Source: Marinoscillum sp965229915
GTDB lineage: Bacteria > Bacteroidota > Bacteroidia > Cytophagales > Cyclobacteriaceae
Reading direction: 5' to 3'
Assembly (NCBI RefSeq): GCF_965229915.1
Contig: NZ_CBDDJZ010000001.1
Span: 2,294,001 to 2,358,000, forward strand
Length of the DNA: 64,000 nucleotides
Part shown: positions 1 through 8,948 of the stretch, in pieces
Position numbering within the stretch: the first letter of the stretch is position 1
How the letters are laid out: each line of letters opens with the position of its first letter
Notes under the pieces: model-generated
What the model was told of the DNA's origin: nothing
What the model saw: the letters and a program-made list of their open reading frames with translations, nothing else
The model's database searches: none
Translations under genes and position numbers: made by a program

Positions 1-2
1 CC

Positions 3-887
3 ACTTACAACGGATCTTCTCCGTACAAAACTCCTGCTACTATGAACATCATCCCTCACCTGGAGATGTCAATTGGTGCCTACTTCCCACAAGGTGGAAT
101 GTATGCGATTACAAAGGCTCTTGTTGCTTTGGCTGAAAGACAAGGTGTGGTGTTTCACTACAACACGCGAGTGGATAAGATTCTTATTGAGCGAAAGAGA
201 ATAGTCGGTATCAGAGTTGGAGATAATCGGCTCCCATATGATCGGGTAGTATCTAACATGGATATTGTCAACTCTTATAAGAAGCTGATGCCCCAAATAA
301 AAGCACCTAGTTTTCTTTTGAAGCAACCTAAATCGAGTTCAGCGTTGATTTTCTATTGGGGCATCAAAAAGCAATTTAAACAGCTAGATGTCCACAATAT
401 TTTCTTCTCTGGAGACTACAAGGACGAGTTTGAACATCTATTCGAAAAGGGGACCATCTCGGATGATCCTACAGTCTATATTCATATCTCATCCAAATGC
501 GAAGCGTCAGACGCTCCTACCTATGGTGAAAACTGGTTTACGATGATTAATGTGCCCAATAACCAGGGGCAGAATTGGGACCAGTTGATCACTGAAGCCC
601 GGGTAAAAATCCTGAAGAAACTGTCCAGCCAACTCGGCACACCAATTGAAGACTTCATTGAATGTGAAGATTACCTGGACCCGAGACTAATTGAATCGAA
701 GACAAGTTCCGCCCAAGGGGCACTTTATGGCAATAGCTCAAACAATCTATTCGCGGCATTTTTAAGACATGCCAACAAAAGCCGAAGGATCAAAGGACTG
801 TATTTCTGTGGAGGCAGTGTTCATCCTGGCGGAGGAATCCCCATGAGTTTATCTTCAGCCAAAATCATGGCCGATTCTTTTAGTTAA
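3..887 (+). CDS. Carotenoid desaturase, CrtI/CrtD family (5'-truncated by window edge)
   Basis: C-terminal 294 residues of an FAD-dependent phytoene desaturase-type oxidoreductase; the frame is open from base 3, so the gene starts upstream of the window. The segment TYNGSSPYKTPATMNIIPHL just ahead of the first ATG (42), the middle stretch GAYFPQGGMYAITKALVALA and the C-terminal GLYFCGGSVHPGGGIPMS are typical of this family; the last one closes over the FAD/substrate pocket. The wording of these motifs is closest to CrtD-like hydroxycarotenoid 3,4-desaturases of Bacteroidota, but CrtI or another step is possible because the N-terminal FAD-binding GxGxxG part is missing here. It is convergent with, and overlaps by 8 bp, the lytic transglycosylase gene. 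dxs nearby supplies isoprenoid precursors. Confidence 0.85.
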   Translation, partial: TYNGSSPYKTPATMNIIPHLEMSIGAYFPQGGMYAITKALVALAERQGVVFHYNTRVDKILIERKRIVGIRVGDNRLPYDRVVSNMDIVNSYKKLMPQIKAPSFLLKQPKSSSALIFYWGIKKQFKQLDVHNIFFSGDYKDEFEHLFEKGTISDDPTVYIHISSKCEASDAPTYGENWFTMINVPNNQGQNWDQLITEARVKILKKLSSQLGTPIEDFIECEDYLDPRLIESKTSSAQGALYGNSSNNLFAAFLRHANKSRRIKGLYFCGGSVHPGGGIPMSLSSAKIMADSFS

Positions 888-2355
888 CAGCTTCTTTGGG
901 TTGATTCGGGAACAAAGCAGAATAACTTTCATAAATGGCCTGAATGTTGGAAACATAGGTTACTGGCTCTATCCCTCTGCAATAGCCAAACTGCACTACT
1001 TCATCATTGAAGTATTTACTCGAAGATTTCTTAAGCAGAAAATCACTTACCTCGTTCCAGCTTTGAGGGTCTCCACCAAATTTATTAGTCAGTCGAATGG
1101 CATCCATCACATGCCCATGACCTACATTGTAAGCGGCTAATACAAACTTGGTTCGTTCCGAATCCTCTGGTATGTGTTTCTCAAAATAGTCCTGCAACCA
1201 TTTGAGATGCATGGTCCCTGCATACAGGTTTTGTGCAGGGTTAGTTAAGTTTTTGACTCCATACTCTTCTGCAGTAGCCGGTAGCAATTGAAGTAACCCT
1301 ATGGCACCTGCCCAGGATTCACTGGTAGGGTCAAACTTGGACTCCTTATATACCTGAGCAGCGAGTAATCGCCAATCCCACCCCAGAGTATCGGCATGTA
1401 TTCTGAACAGGGAATCATATGGAGACAACTTACCGCCTCCCACGGAGAAGTATTCGCTTCTGGTTCTTTGCAGAGCACTTTTGCGGCTTTTGAAATACTT
1501 GTTGTAAATCGTATAGTAGTCCGGTTTTTTTCGCATTTCCAGAATCCACGCATTTAACGTGTCCAGAAGATCAGGAGCATTCTTGCGCACTCCCCATGCT
1601 ATTTGTGTGGGAAAGCTGATAGCAGTTTCTACATCCAGGTTGGGGTGGTAAGTGGAGTTTACCAATGCAATGTCTTCTTCAGCTACTGTATAGTCTATCT
1701 CACCTTCTGCAACTTTTCTAATGATGGTTTCAGTCTCCACCTCTGGATCATCCTGAATGATCAGAATGTCTCCGCCTATTTCATTGGATAAGTTCTGCAG
1801 CCGATCCACATAGGAAGAGCTGTTTCTTACCACCACTTCCTTTCCAATGAGATCAACTGGATTCCTGATCAGTGCGTTTTCAATTTCGTGGAGTTTCATA
1901 TCCCGCCAGTTTGCCGGCTTGCGCTGGACGAGAACCATTTCCACCAGATTGTGGTAGTGGGTAAATGCGATTCTCTTCTTACGTTCTTTGGTGACTGTCA
2001 GGTTATAGGCAAGAATATCACCCTCACCAGCGTTTAATTTCTCAAATCCCTCTTCTAAACCTGGAGTAATATTGATCCGCAACTCCACGCCCAAAGATTT
2101 AGCAAAAACCTGCAAAAGCTCGTATTCATAGCCCATCGTTTTGCCTCGGTAGATAAACAGACCAGTGGAGCTATTATCCATGATGGCTGTGATGTAACCT
2201 CTCTCTATGATATTGGCCAGGTCTAGTTCCACTATTTCTTCTGGCGGTTCTTCCTCAGGACTAGGGGACTTGCGACTACTACTTGTGGAGGTACAACTCT
2301 GCCATATCACAGCAGCCACTACCAATAACAATAAGGAGAGTCTTCTAAATCTCAT
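880..2355 (-). CDS. MltF-like membrane-bound lytic transglycosylase
   Basis: A 491-residue lipoprotein with the MltF layout. Residues 1-21 form a signal peptide ending in a lipobox (IWQSC, Cys21). Residues about 45-290 are a family 3 extracellular solute-binding domain, which in MltF is a regulatory module. Residues about 310-470 are a lysozyme-like SLT domain: the likely catalytic glutamate is Glu338 in YKESKFDP, followed by GLLQLLP and AAYNVGHGH. The enzyme would cleave the MurNAc-GlcNAc bond of peptidoglycan with formation of 1,6-anhydroMurNAc at the periplasmic face of a membrane. It lies 46 bp downstream of dxs on the same strand, so may be co-transcribed with it. Its 3' end overlaps the convergent carotenoid gene. 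Confidence 0.9.
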   Translation of the reverse strand: MRFRRLSLLLLVVAAVIWQSCTSTSSSRKSPSPEEEPPEEIVELDLANIIERGYITAIMDNSSTGLFIYRGKTMGYEYELLQVFAKSLGVELRINITPGLEEGFEKLNAGEGDILAYNLTVTKERKKRIAFTHYHNLVEMVLVQRKPANWRDMKLHEIENALIRNPVDLIGKEVVVRNSSSYVDRLQNLSNEIGGDILIIQDDPEVETETIIRKVAEGEIDYTVAEEDIALVNSTYHPNLDVETAISFPTQIAWGVRKNAPDLLDTLNAWILEMRKKPDYYTIYNKYFKSRKSALQRTRSEYFSVGGGKLSPYDSLFRIHADTLGWDWRLLAAQVYKESKFDPTSESWAGAIGLLQLLPATAEEYGVKNLTNPAQNLYAGTMHLKWLQDYFEKHIPEDSERTKFVLAAYNVGHGHVMDAIRLTNKFGGDPQSWNEVSDFLLKKSSSKYFNDEVVQFGYCRGIEPVTYVSNIQAIYESYSALFPNQPKEAVN

Positions 2356-2401
2356 GATTCATGGATCATCTTTGGAATCAGAAGATAATCAATAAGAAGG
2401 A

Positions 2402-4321
2402 TTATTGAAATACAACTTGAGGGTCGAGCATTTTAATCGCCGCAGTTCTGATACCTTCAGCATCATAGCCACATTCGCTGTAAAGCTCATCTTGCTCACC
2501 ATGCTCCACCACGCGATCCGGGATGCCCAATCTCACCACTTTAGATTGATATCCATGATCTGCCATGAACTCAAGTACAGCAGAACCAAACCCTCCAGGA
2601 AGACATCCATCCTCTACCGTAAGAACTCTGGAGTGTTTAGAGAAAACCTCATGAAGCAGTGCCTCGTCAAGTGGTTTTACGAAGCGCATATCATAATGTG
2701 CAGCACTTAAACCTTCCTGCTCAAGCTTTTCGCATGCTTGCACCGCGTAGTTGCCGATGTGACCAATTGATAAGATAGCCAGGTCATCACCATCATGTAG
2801 TTTTCTTCCTGATCCTACTTCCAGTTTTTCCAGTGGAGTTCGCCATTCGGTCATGACTCCTTTTCCTCTTGGATATCTGATGGTAAAAGGACCCTCTGTA
2901 TGAAGGCTAGCAGTATACATCAAGTTTCTTAGCTCTTGTTCATTCATAGGAGCCGCTACCACCATATGCGGAATGCATCTCATGAAAGCCATATCATAGG
3001 CTCCGTGGTGTGTAGGGCCGTCTGCCCCAGCTACACCTGCTCTGTCCAGACAAAATACCACCGGCAGCTTCTGAATAGCCACATCGTGGATTACCTGGTC
3101 ATAAGCACGCTGCATGAAAGAGCTATAGATGTTACAAAAAGCCACCATTCCCTGAGCTGCTAATCCAGCTGAAAAGGTAACGGCGTGCTGTTCGGCAATA
3201 CCCACGTCAAATGCCCTATCAGGCATTTCTTTCATCATAATGTTCATGCTAGAACCCGATGGCATGGCTGGAGTGACACCCATGATGCGATCGTCTTCTT
3301 TGGCCATCTCCACGATTGTGTGGCCAAAAACCTCCTGGTACTTTGGAGGCTGAGGTTCTGTTGGAACTGATTTTCTTATCTCACCAGTGATCTTGTCGAA
3401 CTTGCCTGGAGCATGCCATTTGGTTTGATCTAGCTCAGCTTGTTTGTACCCCTTTCCTTTGACCGTCACACAATGCAAAATCTTCGGCCCTGGGATGTCT
3501 TTCAGATCCTTCAAAACGTGAACCAGATGGTTTACATCATGACCATCTACCGGCCCAAAATACCTCAAGTTGAGTGACTCGAACAAGTTGCTTTGTTTGA
3601 GCAAAAAGGATTTGATACTATTCTCTACCTTACCTACTATTTCCTGAGCGTTTGGCCCGAATTTGGAGATTTTTCCTAGAACTTTCCAGACGTCATCCCG
3701 CAACCTGTTATAGGTATGTGAGGTGGTAATATCTGTTAAATAGTCCTTTAGCGCGCCCACGTTCGGGTCGATGGACATGCAGTTGTCATTGAGGATGATC
3801 AGCAGGTTCTTATTGCTGTCTCCGGCATGGTTCATGGCTTCAAAAGCCATCCCTCCGGTCATTGCTCCATCTCCAATCACAGCAATGTGCTGACGTTGCA
3901 TTTCTCCTTTGTGAGCAGAACCATAAGCCATACCCAATGCTGCAGAGATAGATGTAGACGAGTGACCAACACCAAAAGCGTCATAAGGACTTTCTGTTCT
4001 TTTGGGAAAACCAGACAACCCACCATACAATCTATTGGTATGGAATTGTTTTTTTCTTCCAGTCAATATTTTATGACCATAGGCCTGATGACCCACATCC
4101 CATATCAACTGATCGTCTGGCGTATTGAATACATAATGTAGAGCTACAGTCAGCTCCACCACCCCAAGGCTGGCGCCAAAATGCCCACCATAGATCGATA
4201 CATGATCGATGATGTATTCACGCAATTCCGCACTAACCTGAGCCAGCTGTGATTCGTTGAGCTTTTTCAGATCCTCAGGGCTATCTATCTGAGCCAGTAG
4301 TTTACCTTGGTTGATTTCCAT
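2402..4321 (-). CDS. dxs: 1-deoxy-D-xylulose-5-phosphate synthase
   Basis: Thiamine-diphosphate enzyme condensing pyruvate and glyceraldehyde 3-phosphate to DXP, first step of the MEP isoprenoid pathway. At 639 residues it has the normal family length. Visible landmarks are DVGHQAY (His78), the ThDP/Mg motif GDGAMTGG at 150-157 with the closing NDN, the GVTPAMPSGS and DVGIAEQHAVTFSAGLA segments of the pyrimidine domain, HHGAYDMAFMRCIP, and the transketolase C-terminal domain with TVEDGCLPGGFGS. The start ATG gives MEINQGKLL. On the - strand it precedes the lytic transglycosylase gene. The promoter region is shared with the divergent scpA gene (141 bp between them); the - strand carries AATAATTTGG close to the start, a near match to the TAnnTTTG element. 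Confidence 0.97.
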   Translation of the reverse strand: MEINQGKLLAQIDSPEDLKKLNESQLAQVSAELREYIIDHVSIYGGHFGASLGVVELTVALHYVFNTPDDQLIWDVGHQAYGHKILTGRKKQFHTNRLYGGLSGFPKRTESPYDAFGVGHSSTSISAALGMAYGSAHKGEMQRQHIAVIGDGAMTGGMAFEAMNHAGDSNKNLLIILNDNCMSIDPNVGALKDYLTDITTSHTYNRLRDDVWKVLGKISKFGPNAQEIVGKVENSIKSFLLKQSNLFESLNLRYFGPVDGHDVNHLVHVLKDLKDIPGPKILHCVTVKGKGYKQAELDQTKWHAPGKFDKITGEIRKSVPTEPQPPKYQEVFGHTIVEMAKEDDRIMGVTPAMPSGSSMNIMMKEMPDRAFDVGIAEQHAVTFSAGLAAQGMVAFCNIYSSFMQRAYDQVIHDVAIQKLPVVFCLDRAGVAGADGPTHHGAYDMAFMRCIPHMVVAAPMNEQELRNLMYTASLHTEGPFTIRYPRGKGVMTEWRTPLEKLEVGSGRKLHDGDDLAILSIGHIGNYAVQACEKLEQEGLSAAHYDMRFVKPLDEALLHEVFSKHSRVLTVEDGCLPGGFGSAVLEFMADHGYQSKVVRLGIPDRVVEHGEQDELYSECGYDAEGIRTAAIKMLDPQVVFQ

Positions 4322-4446
4322 ACGCCAAATTATTGGGATGTTTGAAGAACGAATCTACCATCTAAATGTTTAATCCATTGCATCATTCACCTTGAAGTAT
4401 TCTGCAAAACTACATGTTTTTACAGATTACTTTTAAGACTTTGTAG

Positions 4447-4454
4447 TAGCTTTG
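4447..4454 (+). promoter_or_regulatory. Putative -7 element TAGCTTTG of scpA
   Basis: TAGCTTTG matches the Bacteroidota -7 consensus TAnnTTTG exactly. It ends only 8 nt before the GTG start of scpA, so transcription would begin at or within a few bases of the start codon. No clear -33 TTG lies at the usual 19-21 bp distance, which lowers confidence. Confidence 0.4.
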
Positions 4455-4462
4455 AAGTTACT

Positions 4463-5242
4463 GTGAGTGAATCAAATACATCCAACACCTACGAGATCAA
4501 GCTTCCCTTGTTTGAAGGGCCTTTTGACCTACTCTTGTTCTTTATAGAAAGGGACGAGTTGGATATATATGACATTCCTATAGCCAAGGTGACTGCTGAT
4601 TTTTTGGACTATGTTCATCAGCTAGAAACCATGAATGTAGAAGTGGCTAGTGAGTTCATACTGGTAGCTGCCACGCTGATGCGAATCAAGGCTAAAATGC
4701 TACTCCCACGTCCAGTACTAGATGAAGAAGGTAATGAAATAGATCCACGTGAGGAGCTGGTCAAACACCTGCTTGAATACAAACGCTACAAATCAGTAAT
4801 CGCTGAGCTGAACAAACTGGAGTCGGATAGACTAGACAGGGAAAGCCGTGGCAACCTGATGAAGGAAATCAAGAAGCTATCTTCCACGGTAGATGTGGAG
4901 GCGGAACTTCAGGATCTGGATCTGTACAAACTGATGAAAGTGTTTCAGAAGGTGCTCAAACGCTATGAGTACGAACAGTCCAGGCCTACTCATCAGGTAG
5001 TGCAGTATCCATACACTATTGGAGGACAGAAAGAATATGTTCTTGATCAGCTTAGAAAGAGCCGTAATCAACGAATTTCATTCAGCAAGATGGTGGAGGA
5101 AAAGCCGGAGAAAATTCTAGTGATTTACAATTTTCTGGCTATTCTGGAATTGCTCCAACTAAACCTCATCACCCTACACATAGGTGAGGGCTTCAATAAC
5201 TTTTGGGTGGAGAAACTAGATACAGAAAAAGTCTCGGAGTAA
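4463..5242 (+). CDS. scpA: Segregation and condensation protein A
   Basis: Kleisin subunit of the bacterial SMC-ScpAB condensin, bridging SMC heads and binding ScpB during chromosome compaction. The N-terminal segment LPLFEGPFDLLLFFIERDELDIYDIPI matches the family signature (shown here in part: FEGPFDLLLFFIERDELD), followed by the helical linker and a C-terminal winged-helix region around FSKMVEEKPEKILVIYNFLA. Length 259 is normal. The chosen start is a GTG (VSESNTSN), as there is no ATG before residue 50 that would keep the signature intact. No scpB or smc gene is in the window. A hairpin overlapping the stop codon separates it from the convergent ndk. Confidence 0.92.
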   Translation: MSESNTSNTYEIKLPLFEGPFDLLLFFIERDELDIYDIPIAKVTADFLDYVHQLETMNVEVASEFILVAATLMRIKAKMLLPRPVLDEEGNEIDPREELVKHLLEYKRYKSVIAELNKLESDRLDRESRGNLMKEIKKLSSTVDVEAELQDLDLYKLMKVFQKVLKRYEYEQSRPTHQVVQYPYTIGGQKEYVLDQLRKSRNQRISFSKMVEEKPEKILVIYNFLAILELLQLNLITLHIGEGFNNFWVEKLDTEKVSE

Positions 5243-5258
5243 GAACCCACGAGACTTT
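5228..5258. terminator. Bidirectional hairpin between scpA and ndk
   Basis: AAAGTCTCG (5228-5236) pairs perfectly with CGAGACTTT (5250-5258) around a 13-nt loop. The left arm contains the last codons and stop of scpA. Read on the - strand the stem is followed by TTTTT, so it is the better terminator for ndk; on the + strand the T run is weak. Confidence 0.65.
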
Positions 5259-5284
5259 CCTAATACTTTTCCTGGTCTTATCTC

Positions 5285-5704
5285 TTAGAATCTCTCTGTT
5301 TGAGAGAAGAAGAAAGAACCTTCGATTGCTGCGTTTTCGTCAGAGTCAGAGCCATGGATAGCGTTTGCTTCAATTGACTTGGCAAATAGTTTTCTAATGG
5401 TTCCCTCTGCTGCTTCAGCTGGATTGGTCGCACCAATTAGTTTTCTAAAATCTTCTACTGCATTGTCTTTTTCAAGAATCATCGCAATGATGGCCCCTGA
5501 AGACATGTACTTCACCAAATCCCCGTAAAATGGACGCTCTTTGTGAACTGCATAGAACGCACCTGCATTCTCTTCAGTAAGCTTGGTCAGCTTCGCTGCA
5601 TTAATTTTAAACCCTGCTTCTTCGATCATTTTGATGATCGCTCCGCTATTACCCGCAGCAAAAGCATCCGGTTTAATCATTGTGAAGGTCTTATTTCCTG
5701 CCAT
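5285..5704 (-). CDS. ndk: Nucleoside diphosphate kinase
   Basis: Transfers the gamma phosphate between NTPs and NDPs through a phosphohistidine. The 139-residue chain has the normal length, the N-terminal TFTMIKPDAF nucleotide-binding strand and the active-site motif NAIHGSDS with the catalytic His117. The tail DENAAIEGSFFFSQTERF is typical for the Bacteroidota form. Monocistronic: it ends in a hairpin shared with scpA and is divergent from the DHH phosphoesterase gene, with a TATTTTTG -7 element in the 148-bp gap. Confidence 0.97.
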   Translation of the reverse strand: MAGNKTFTMIKPDAFAAGNSGAIIKMIEEAGFKINAAKLTKLTEENAGAFYAVHKERPFYGDLVKYMSSGAIIAMILEKDNAVEDFRKLIGATNPAEAAEGTIRKLFAKSIEANAIHGSDSDENAAIEGSFFFSQTERF

Positions 5705-5741
5705 TTAGATTGTTATTTATTTGAGTTCCTAAAATCGGCTG

Positions 5742-5749
5742 CAAAAATA
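5742..5749 (-). promoter_or_regulatory. Putative -7 element of ndk (TATTTTTG)
   Basis: On the - strand the eight bases read TATTTTTG, an exact TAnnTTTG match, about 38 nt upstream of the ndk ATG, giving a leader of roughly 30 nt. A TTG lies about 23 bp further upstream, slightly more than the usual spacing. Confidence 0.4.
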
Positions 5750-5852
5750 AGTATTATATCCTTGCTCACCACCAATTCTGCTATTTTGTATTTACTTGAT
5801 TTATTGTGAGTTTTGCGATTCACTAATAGCCACGGTGAGGCCAGATTAGTCA

Positions 5853-6857
5853 ATGAAGGAATTAAACGCTTTAAAAGCATTACTCGATTCTCCCCAGAAA
5901 ATTGTGATTACAACCCATGCCAATCCTGATGCTGATGCATTGGGCTCTTCGTTGGGTTTGTATCATTTCCTGAAGGGACGTGGACATTCTGTGGAAGTGA
6001 TTACTCCTACTGACTATCCGCAGTTCCTGCATTGGATGAGCGGTAATGAGGACGTGATAATCTATGATGATTCCAAAGCTGAAAGAATAGGCACACTGGT
6101 AAAAAATGCCGATCTCATATGTTGCCTGGACTTCAATGGGATGAAACGGATCAAAAGCCTGGGTCCTCTAGTGGAAGCGTCTGACGCAAAAAAACTCCTC
6201 GTAGATCATCACTTAAATCCTGAGGAATTTGCTGATTTTGCTCTCTGGGATAACAAAGCAGCTGCAACAGCCGAATTGATCTATGACTTGATCTTGCTGC
6301 TAGATGGCAAAAAAGAGATCACCGTTGGTATGGCTGAAGCTTTGTATGCTGGGATCATGACGGATACAGGATCTTTCAAGCACAACTCCACTTCCGCTAA
6401 GATTCATCGGACTGTAGCTGAACTGATGGATATTGGAGTAGATATTAATAAGGTGAGTCGACTGATTTATGATACCAACTCTCTGAACAGGCTGCGCTTT
6501 ATTGGTTACGCCCTAATGGAAAAGCTAACGGTGGATGCGGAAAACAAAGTAGCCTATTTTGTGATCAATGCAGACGAGCACGAACGCTTTCACTTGAAAT
6601 CTGGTGATACAGAAGGATTGGTAAACTATGCCCTTTCCATTCAGGGAATCATGGTGGCCGCAATAATCATGGAGAGAGATGGAGAAGTGAAAATGTCTTT
6701 TCGCTCTGTTGGCGATCATGCCGTGAACGATTTTGCTTCCGAATACTTTAATGGTGGTGGGCATAAAAATGCAGCGGGGGGAATATCTGACCTGCCGCTA
6801 GATGAAACAATAGAAAAATTCAAATCGCTGATACCAAACTTTCAGCAACAATCTTAA
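5853..6857 (+). CDS. DHH-family phosphoesterase (NrnA-like oligoribonuclease / pAp phosphatase)
   Basis: A 334-residue DHH/DHHA1 protein. The N-terminal domain carries HANPDADALGSS (His22, Asp25, Asp27), the second metal ligand region CCLDFN near 91, and the name-giving DHH at 118-120; the DHHA1 substrate-binding domain ends with GGGHKNAAGG at about 301-310. Together these match the NrnA class, which degrades nanoRNAs to mononucleotides and dephosphorylates 3'-phosphoadenosine 5'-phosphate. No orn gene is visible, consistent with this protein doing that job, but that is inference. It is the first gene of a + strand run (11 bp before the first FKBP gene). Confidence 0.9.
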   Translation: MKELNALKALLDSPQKIVITTHANPDADALGSSLGLYHFLKGRGHSVEVITPTDYPQFLHWMSGNEDVIIYDDSKAERIGTLVKNADLICCLDFNGMKRIKSLGPLVEASDAKKLLVDHHLNPEEFADFALWDNKAAATAELIYDLILLLDGKKEITVGMAEALYAGIMTDTGSFKHNSTSAKIHRTVAELMDIGVDINKVSRLIYDTNSLNRLRFIGYALMEKLTVDAENKVAYFVINADEHERFHLKSGDTEGLVNYALSIQGIMVAAIIMERDGEVKMSFRSVGDHAVNDFASEYFNGGGHKNAAGGISDLPLDETIEKFKSLIPNFQQQS

Positions 6858-6868
6858 ACAAAGAAATA

Positions 6869-7792
6869 ATGAAAAACATCTGGATGGTAATCCTGGGATT
6901 GGCAGCTTTTGCATGTCAGGAAAACAATGATTTCATAACAGAATCAGGAGTAGAAGTAGCATGTGTAGTAAAAGGAGATGGTGAGGTTTTTGCTAAAGAC
7001 TCCGTGCTTTTACTTCGATTAAAAGTGACCACCGCTGATGATCAGATCTTAATAGAAAGTGGGAAAGACCCTATGCCGTTACTCTATGATCCAGAGCGAC
7101 CTGCCGGTGATATTCAGGAGGTATTGACAAACATGGAAGTGGGAGATAGCGTGGTGTTCGAAACTTCAGTGGAAAACCTGTATTCAGAAACCTATCAGAC
7201 ACCAATTCCTGATACGCTTAATGCAGCTGACAAAGTAAAAGTAATGATGAAAGCTACGGATATGATGTCCAGACAGGCTTTCCAGGCATACTCCATGGAG
7301 CAACAGCAAAAAGCAATGGCCTCTCAACTTACTGAAGATGTGGAAGCCATCGATGCATACCTGGCCGAGCAAGGTATTGATGCTCAAACTACAGAGTCAG
7401 GTCTTCGTTATGTAATTACGGACGAAGGAAACGGAACTTTTGCCCAGAGTGGTGACAGTATATATGTGAATTATGCAGGCAAAATATTGGAAGGAGCGTA
7501 CTTCGATACCAGTATAGAAGAAGTTGCCAGAGAACAAGGCATCTACAACGAACAGAGGGCAATCCAAATTGGGTACAATCCATTTGGCTTTACTGTTGGC
7601 AGAGGCCAGGTCATCAAAGGATGGGATGAAGGACTTCTACTAATACCAGAAGGCGGTAAAGGAACGTTATACATCCCAAGTCCATTAGGTTATGGAGCCA
7701 GAGGTAGTGGGCCAGTCATAGGACCATACAGTATTCTGGAGTTTGATGTAGAAGTAATAAAAGTAAGTCCACAAGGGACAAGTGTAGACTAA
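6869..7792 (+). CDS. FKBP-type peptidyl-prolyl isomerase lipoprotein
   Basis: A 307-residue predicted lipoprotein (lipobox LAAFAC, Cys16). The C-terminal half, about residues 190-305, is a well-preserved FKBP domain: GDSIYVNYAGKILEG, FTVGRGQVIKGWDEGL and GYGARGSGPVIGPYSILEFDVEV. The N-terminal half (about 25-140) looks like a second, degenerate FKBP-like module with DSVLLLRLKV and NMEVGDSVVFE. It would catalyse cis-trans isomerisation at X-Pro bonds of envelope proteins in the periplasm. Organised as part of a tight run with a second FKBP-like gene. GldI, a gliding-motility lipoprotein of Bacteroidota, belongs to the same family, but nothing here proves a gliding role. Confidence 0.88.
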   Translation: MKNIWMVILGLAAFACQENNDFITESGVEVACVVKGDGEVFAKDSVLLLRLKVTTADDQILIESGKDPMPLLYDPERPAGDIQEVLTNMEVGDSVVFETSVENLYSETYQTPIPDTLNAADKVKVMMKATDMMSRQAFQAYSMEQQQKAMASQLTEDVEAIDAYLAEQGIDAQTTESGLRYVITDEGNGTFAQSGDSIYVNYAGKILEGAYFDTSIEEVAREQGIYNEQRAIQIGYNPFGFTVGRGQVIKGWDEGLLLIPEGGKGTLYIPSPLGYGARGSGPVIGPYSILEFDVEVIKVSPQGTSVD

Positions 7793-8370
7793 TGATGAAA
7801 AAAGTATTCGATCGAAAATTACTACTAATCCTGATTGTGTGTGTGGTAGTAGTGGCGTGCGGTGATGATGGTATAGTTGAGGTACCGACTCAAAATGACC
7901 GAATCGAAGAGGATCTGGTGAAAATAGAGGAGTACATTCAGGAAAAAGGTTATCAGAATGTAGACACCACTAAATCCAGAGTTCGGTATGTCATTTTAGA
8001 TGAGGGAGATGGTGAGTTGATCGAATACAATGATATCGTTACACTTCACTTTGCCGGCAGGTATCTGGATGACTTATTGTTTTATACATCCATTGATACA
8101 GTGGACCTTAACAATGATTCTTACGACTCTACTAAAAACTACAATCCGGTAGTCTTTACACATTCAGCAAGTGGATGGGCAATGGGGCAGGCGACAACAG
8201 TGAGTGGATTTGTAGATGGAACTACCAGGTCACTGGATAAACTTCGAGTCAATGGTCATGCCCGGATTTTTATTCCAACGCTGCTATCCACTGGCAACCT
8301 GAATGGTCGTTCGATCCCAACCAATGAGCCCGTGGTATATGACATCTATCCGGTAAAAGTGAGAAAGTAA
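7792..8370 (+). CDS. Divergent FKBP-like lipoprotein
   Basis: A 192-residue lipoprotein (VVVACGDD lipobox, Cys23 with the first ATG; a second ATG three bases on is equally good). Residues about 60-190 follow the FKBP fold order, with RYVILDEGDGELIEYNDIVTLHFAGRYLDD cut here to its start RYVILDEGDGELIEYND, then VSGFVDGTTRSLDKLRVNGHARIFIPT and a final VYDIYPVKV. The VIxGW and GYG elements of active FKBPs are replaced, so it may be a chaperone or structural paralogue without isomerase activity. Its start overlaps the stop of the upstream FKBP by one base and its own stop overlaps the rdgB start, implying translational coupling. Confidence 0.75.
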   Translation: MMKKVFDRKLLLILIVCVVVVACGDDGIVEVPTQNDRIEEDLVKIEEYIQEKGYQNVDTTKSRVRYVILDEGDGELIEYNDIVTLHFAGRYLDDLLFYTSIDTVDLNNDSYDSTKNYNPVVFTHSASGWAMGQATTVSGFVDGTTRSLDKLRVNGHARIFIPTLLSTGNLNGRSIPTNEPVVYDIYPVKVRK

Positions 8371-8948
8371 TGACCATATACTTCGCCACTCACAATCAAA
8401 ACAAAGTAAAAGAAATTGCGAAGCTCCTGCCAGATGGTATGGAGCTTCGCAGTTTAGATGAACTCAACCTCACTGAAGAAATCCCTGAAACAGCCGATAC
8501 CATAGAGGGCAATTCTTTGATGAAAACCCAGTATGTCTACAACAAACATGGTGTGGCTTGCTTTGGTGATGATACCGGACTGGAAGTAGAGGTATTAGAT
8601 GGTGCACCAGGTGTGTATTCTGCCAGATATGCCGGACCCCAAAAAAACAGTCAGGACAATATGGATCTGCTGTTGTCCAAACTTGAAGGTAAGGCATCTC
8701 GTAAGGCTCGCTTCAAGACGGTGATCACCTACATTAGCGAAACTGGTGCGACCCATCAATTTACAGGAATAGCCAATGGCATCATCACCGAAACTCAAAG
8801 TGGACAAGAGGGGTTTGGTTATGACCCGATATTCCAACCCGATGGATTCGACACTACCTTTGCTGAAATGAGTGCAGAGGCAAAGAATCGTATTTCTCAC
8901 AGAGCTAAGGCATTTGAGCAGTTAGTCAACTATTTGAAACAACAATGA
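8370..8948 (+). CDS. rdgB: Non-canonical purine NTP pyrophosphatase, RdgB/HAM1 family
   Basis: House-cleaning enzyme that hydrolyses dITP, ITP and XTP to the monophosphates and PPi, keeping deaminated purines out of nucleic acids. The 192-residue chain carries the N-terminal nucleotide grip FATHNQNKVKEI, the catalytic acidic patch FGDDTGLEVEVLDGAPGVYS, the FGYDPIF segment and the C-terminal SHRAKAFEQL purine-recognition motif. All are intact. Its start shares a base with the stop of the preceding FKBP gene and its end overlaps the next gene by 4 bp (ATGA), so the run 6869-9565 is probably one operon. Confidence 0.96.
   Translation: MTIYFATHNQNKVKEIAKLLPDGMELRSLDELNLTEEIPETADTIEGNSLMKTQYVYNKHGVACFGDDTGLEVEVLDGAPGVYSARYAGPQKNSQDNMDLLLSKLEGKASRKARFKTVITYISETGATHQFTGIANGIITETQSGQEGFGYDPIFQPDGFDTTFAEMSAEAKNRISHRAKAFEQLVNYLKQQ

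Noticed and set aside
6869..8370. Naming one of the FKBP lipoproteins gldI
   Set aside because: Family membership alone does not prove a gliding role and no other gld genes are in the window.
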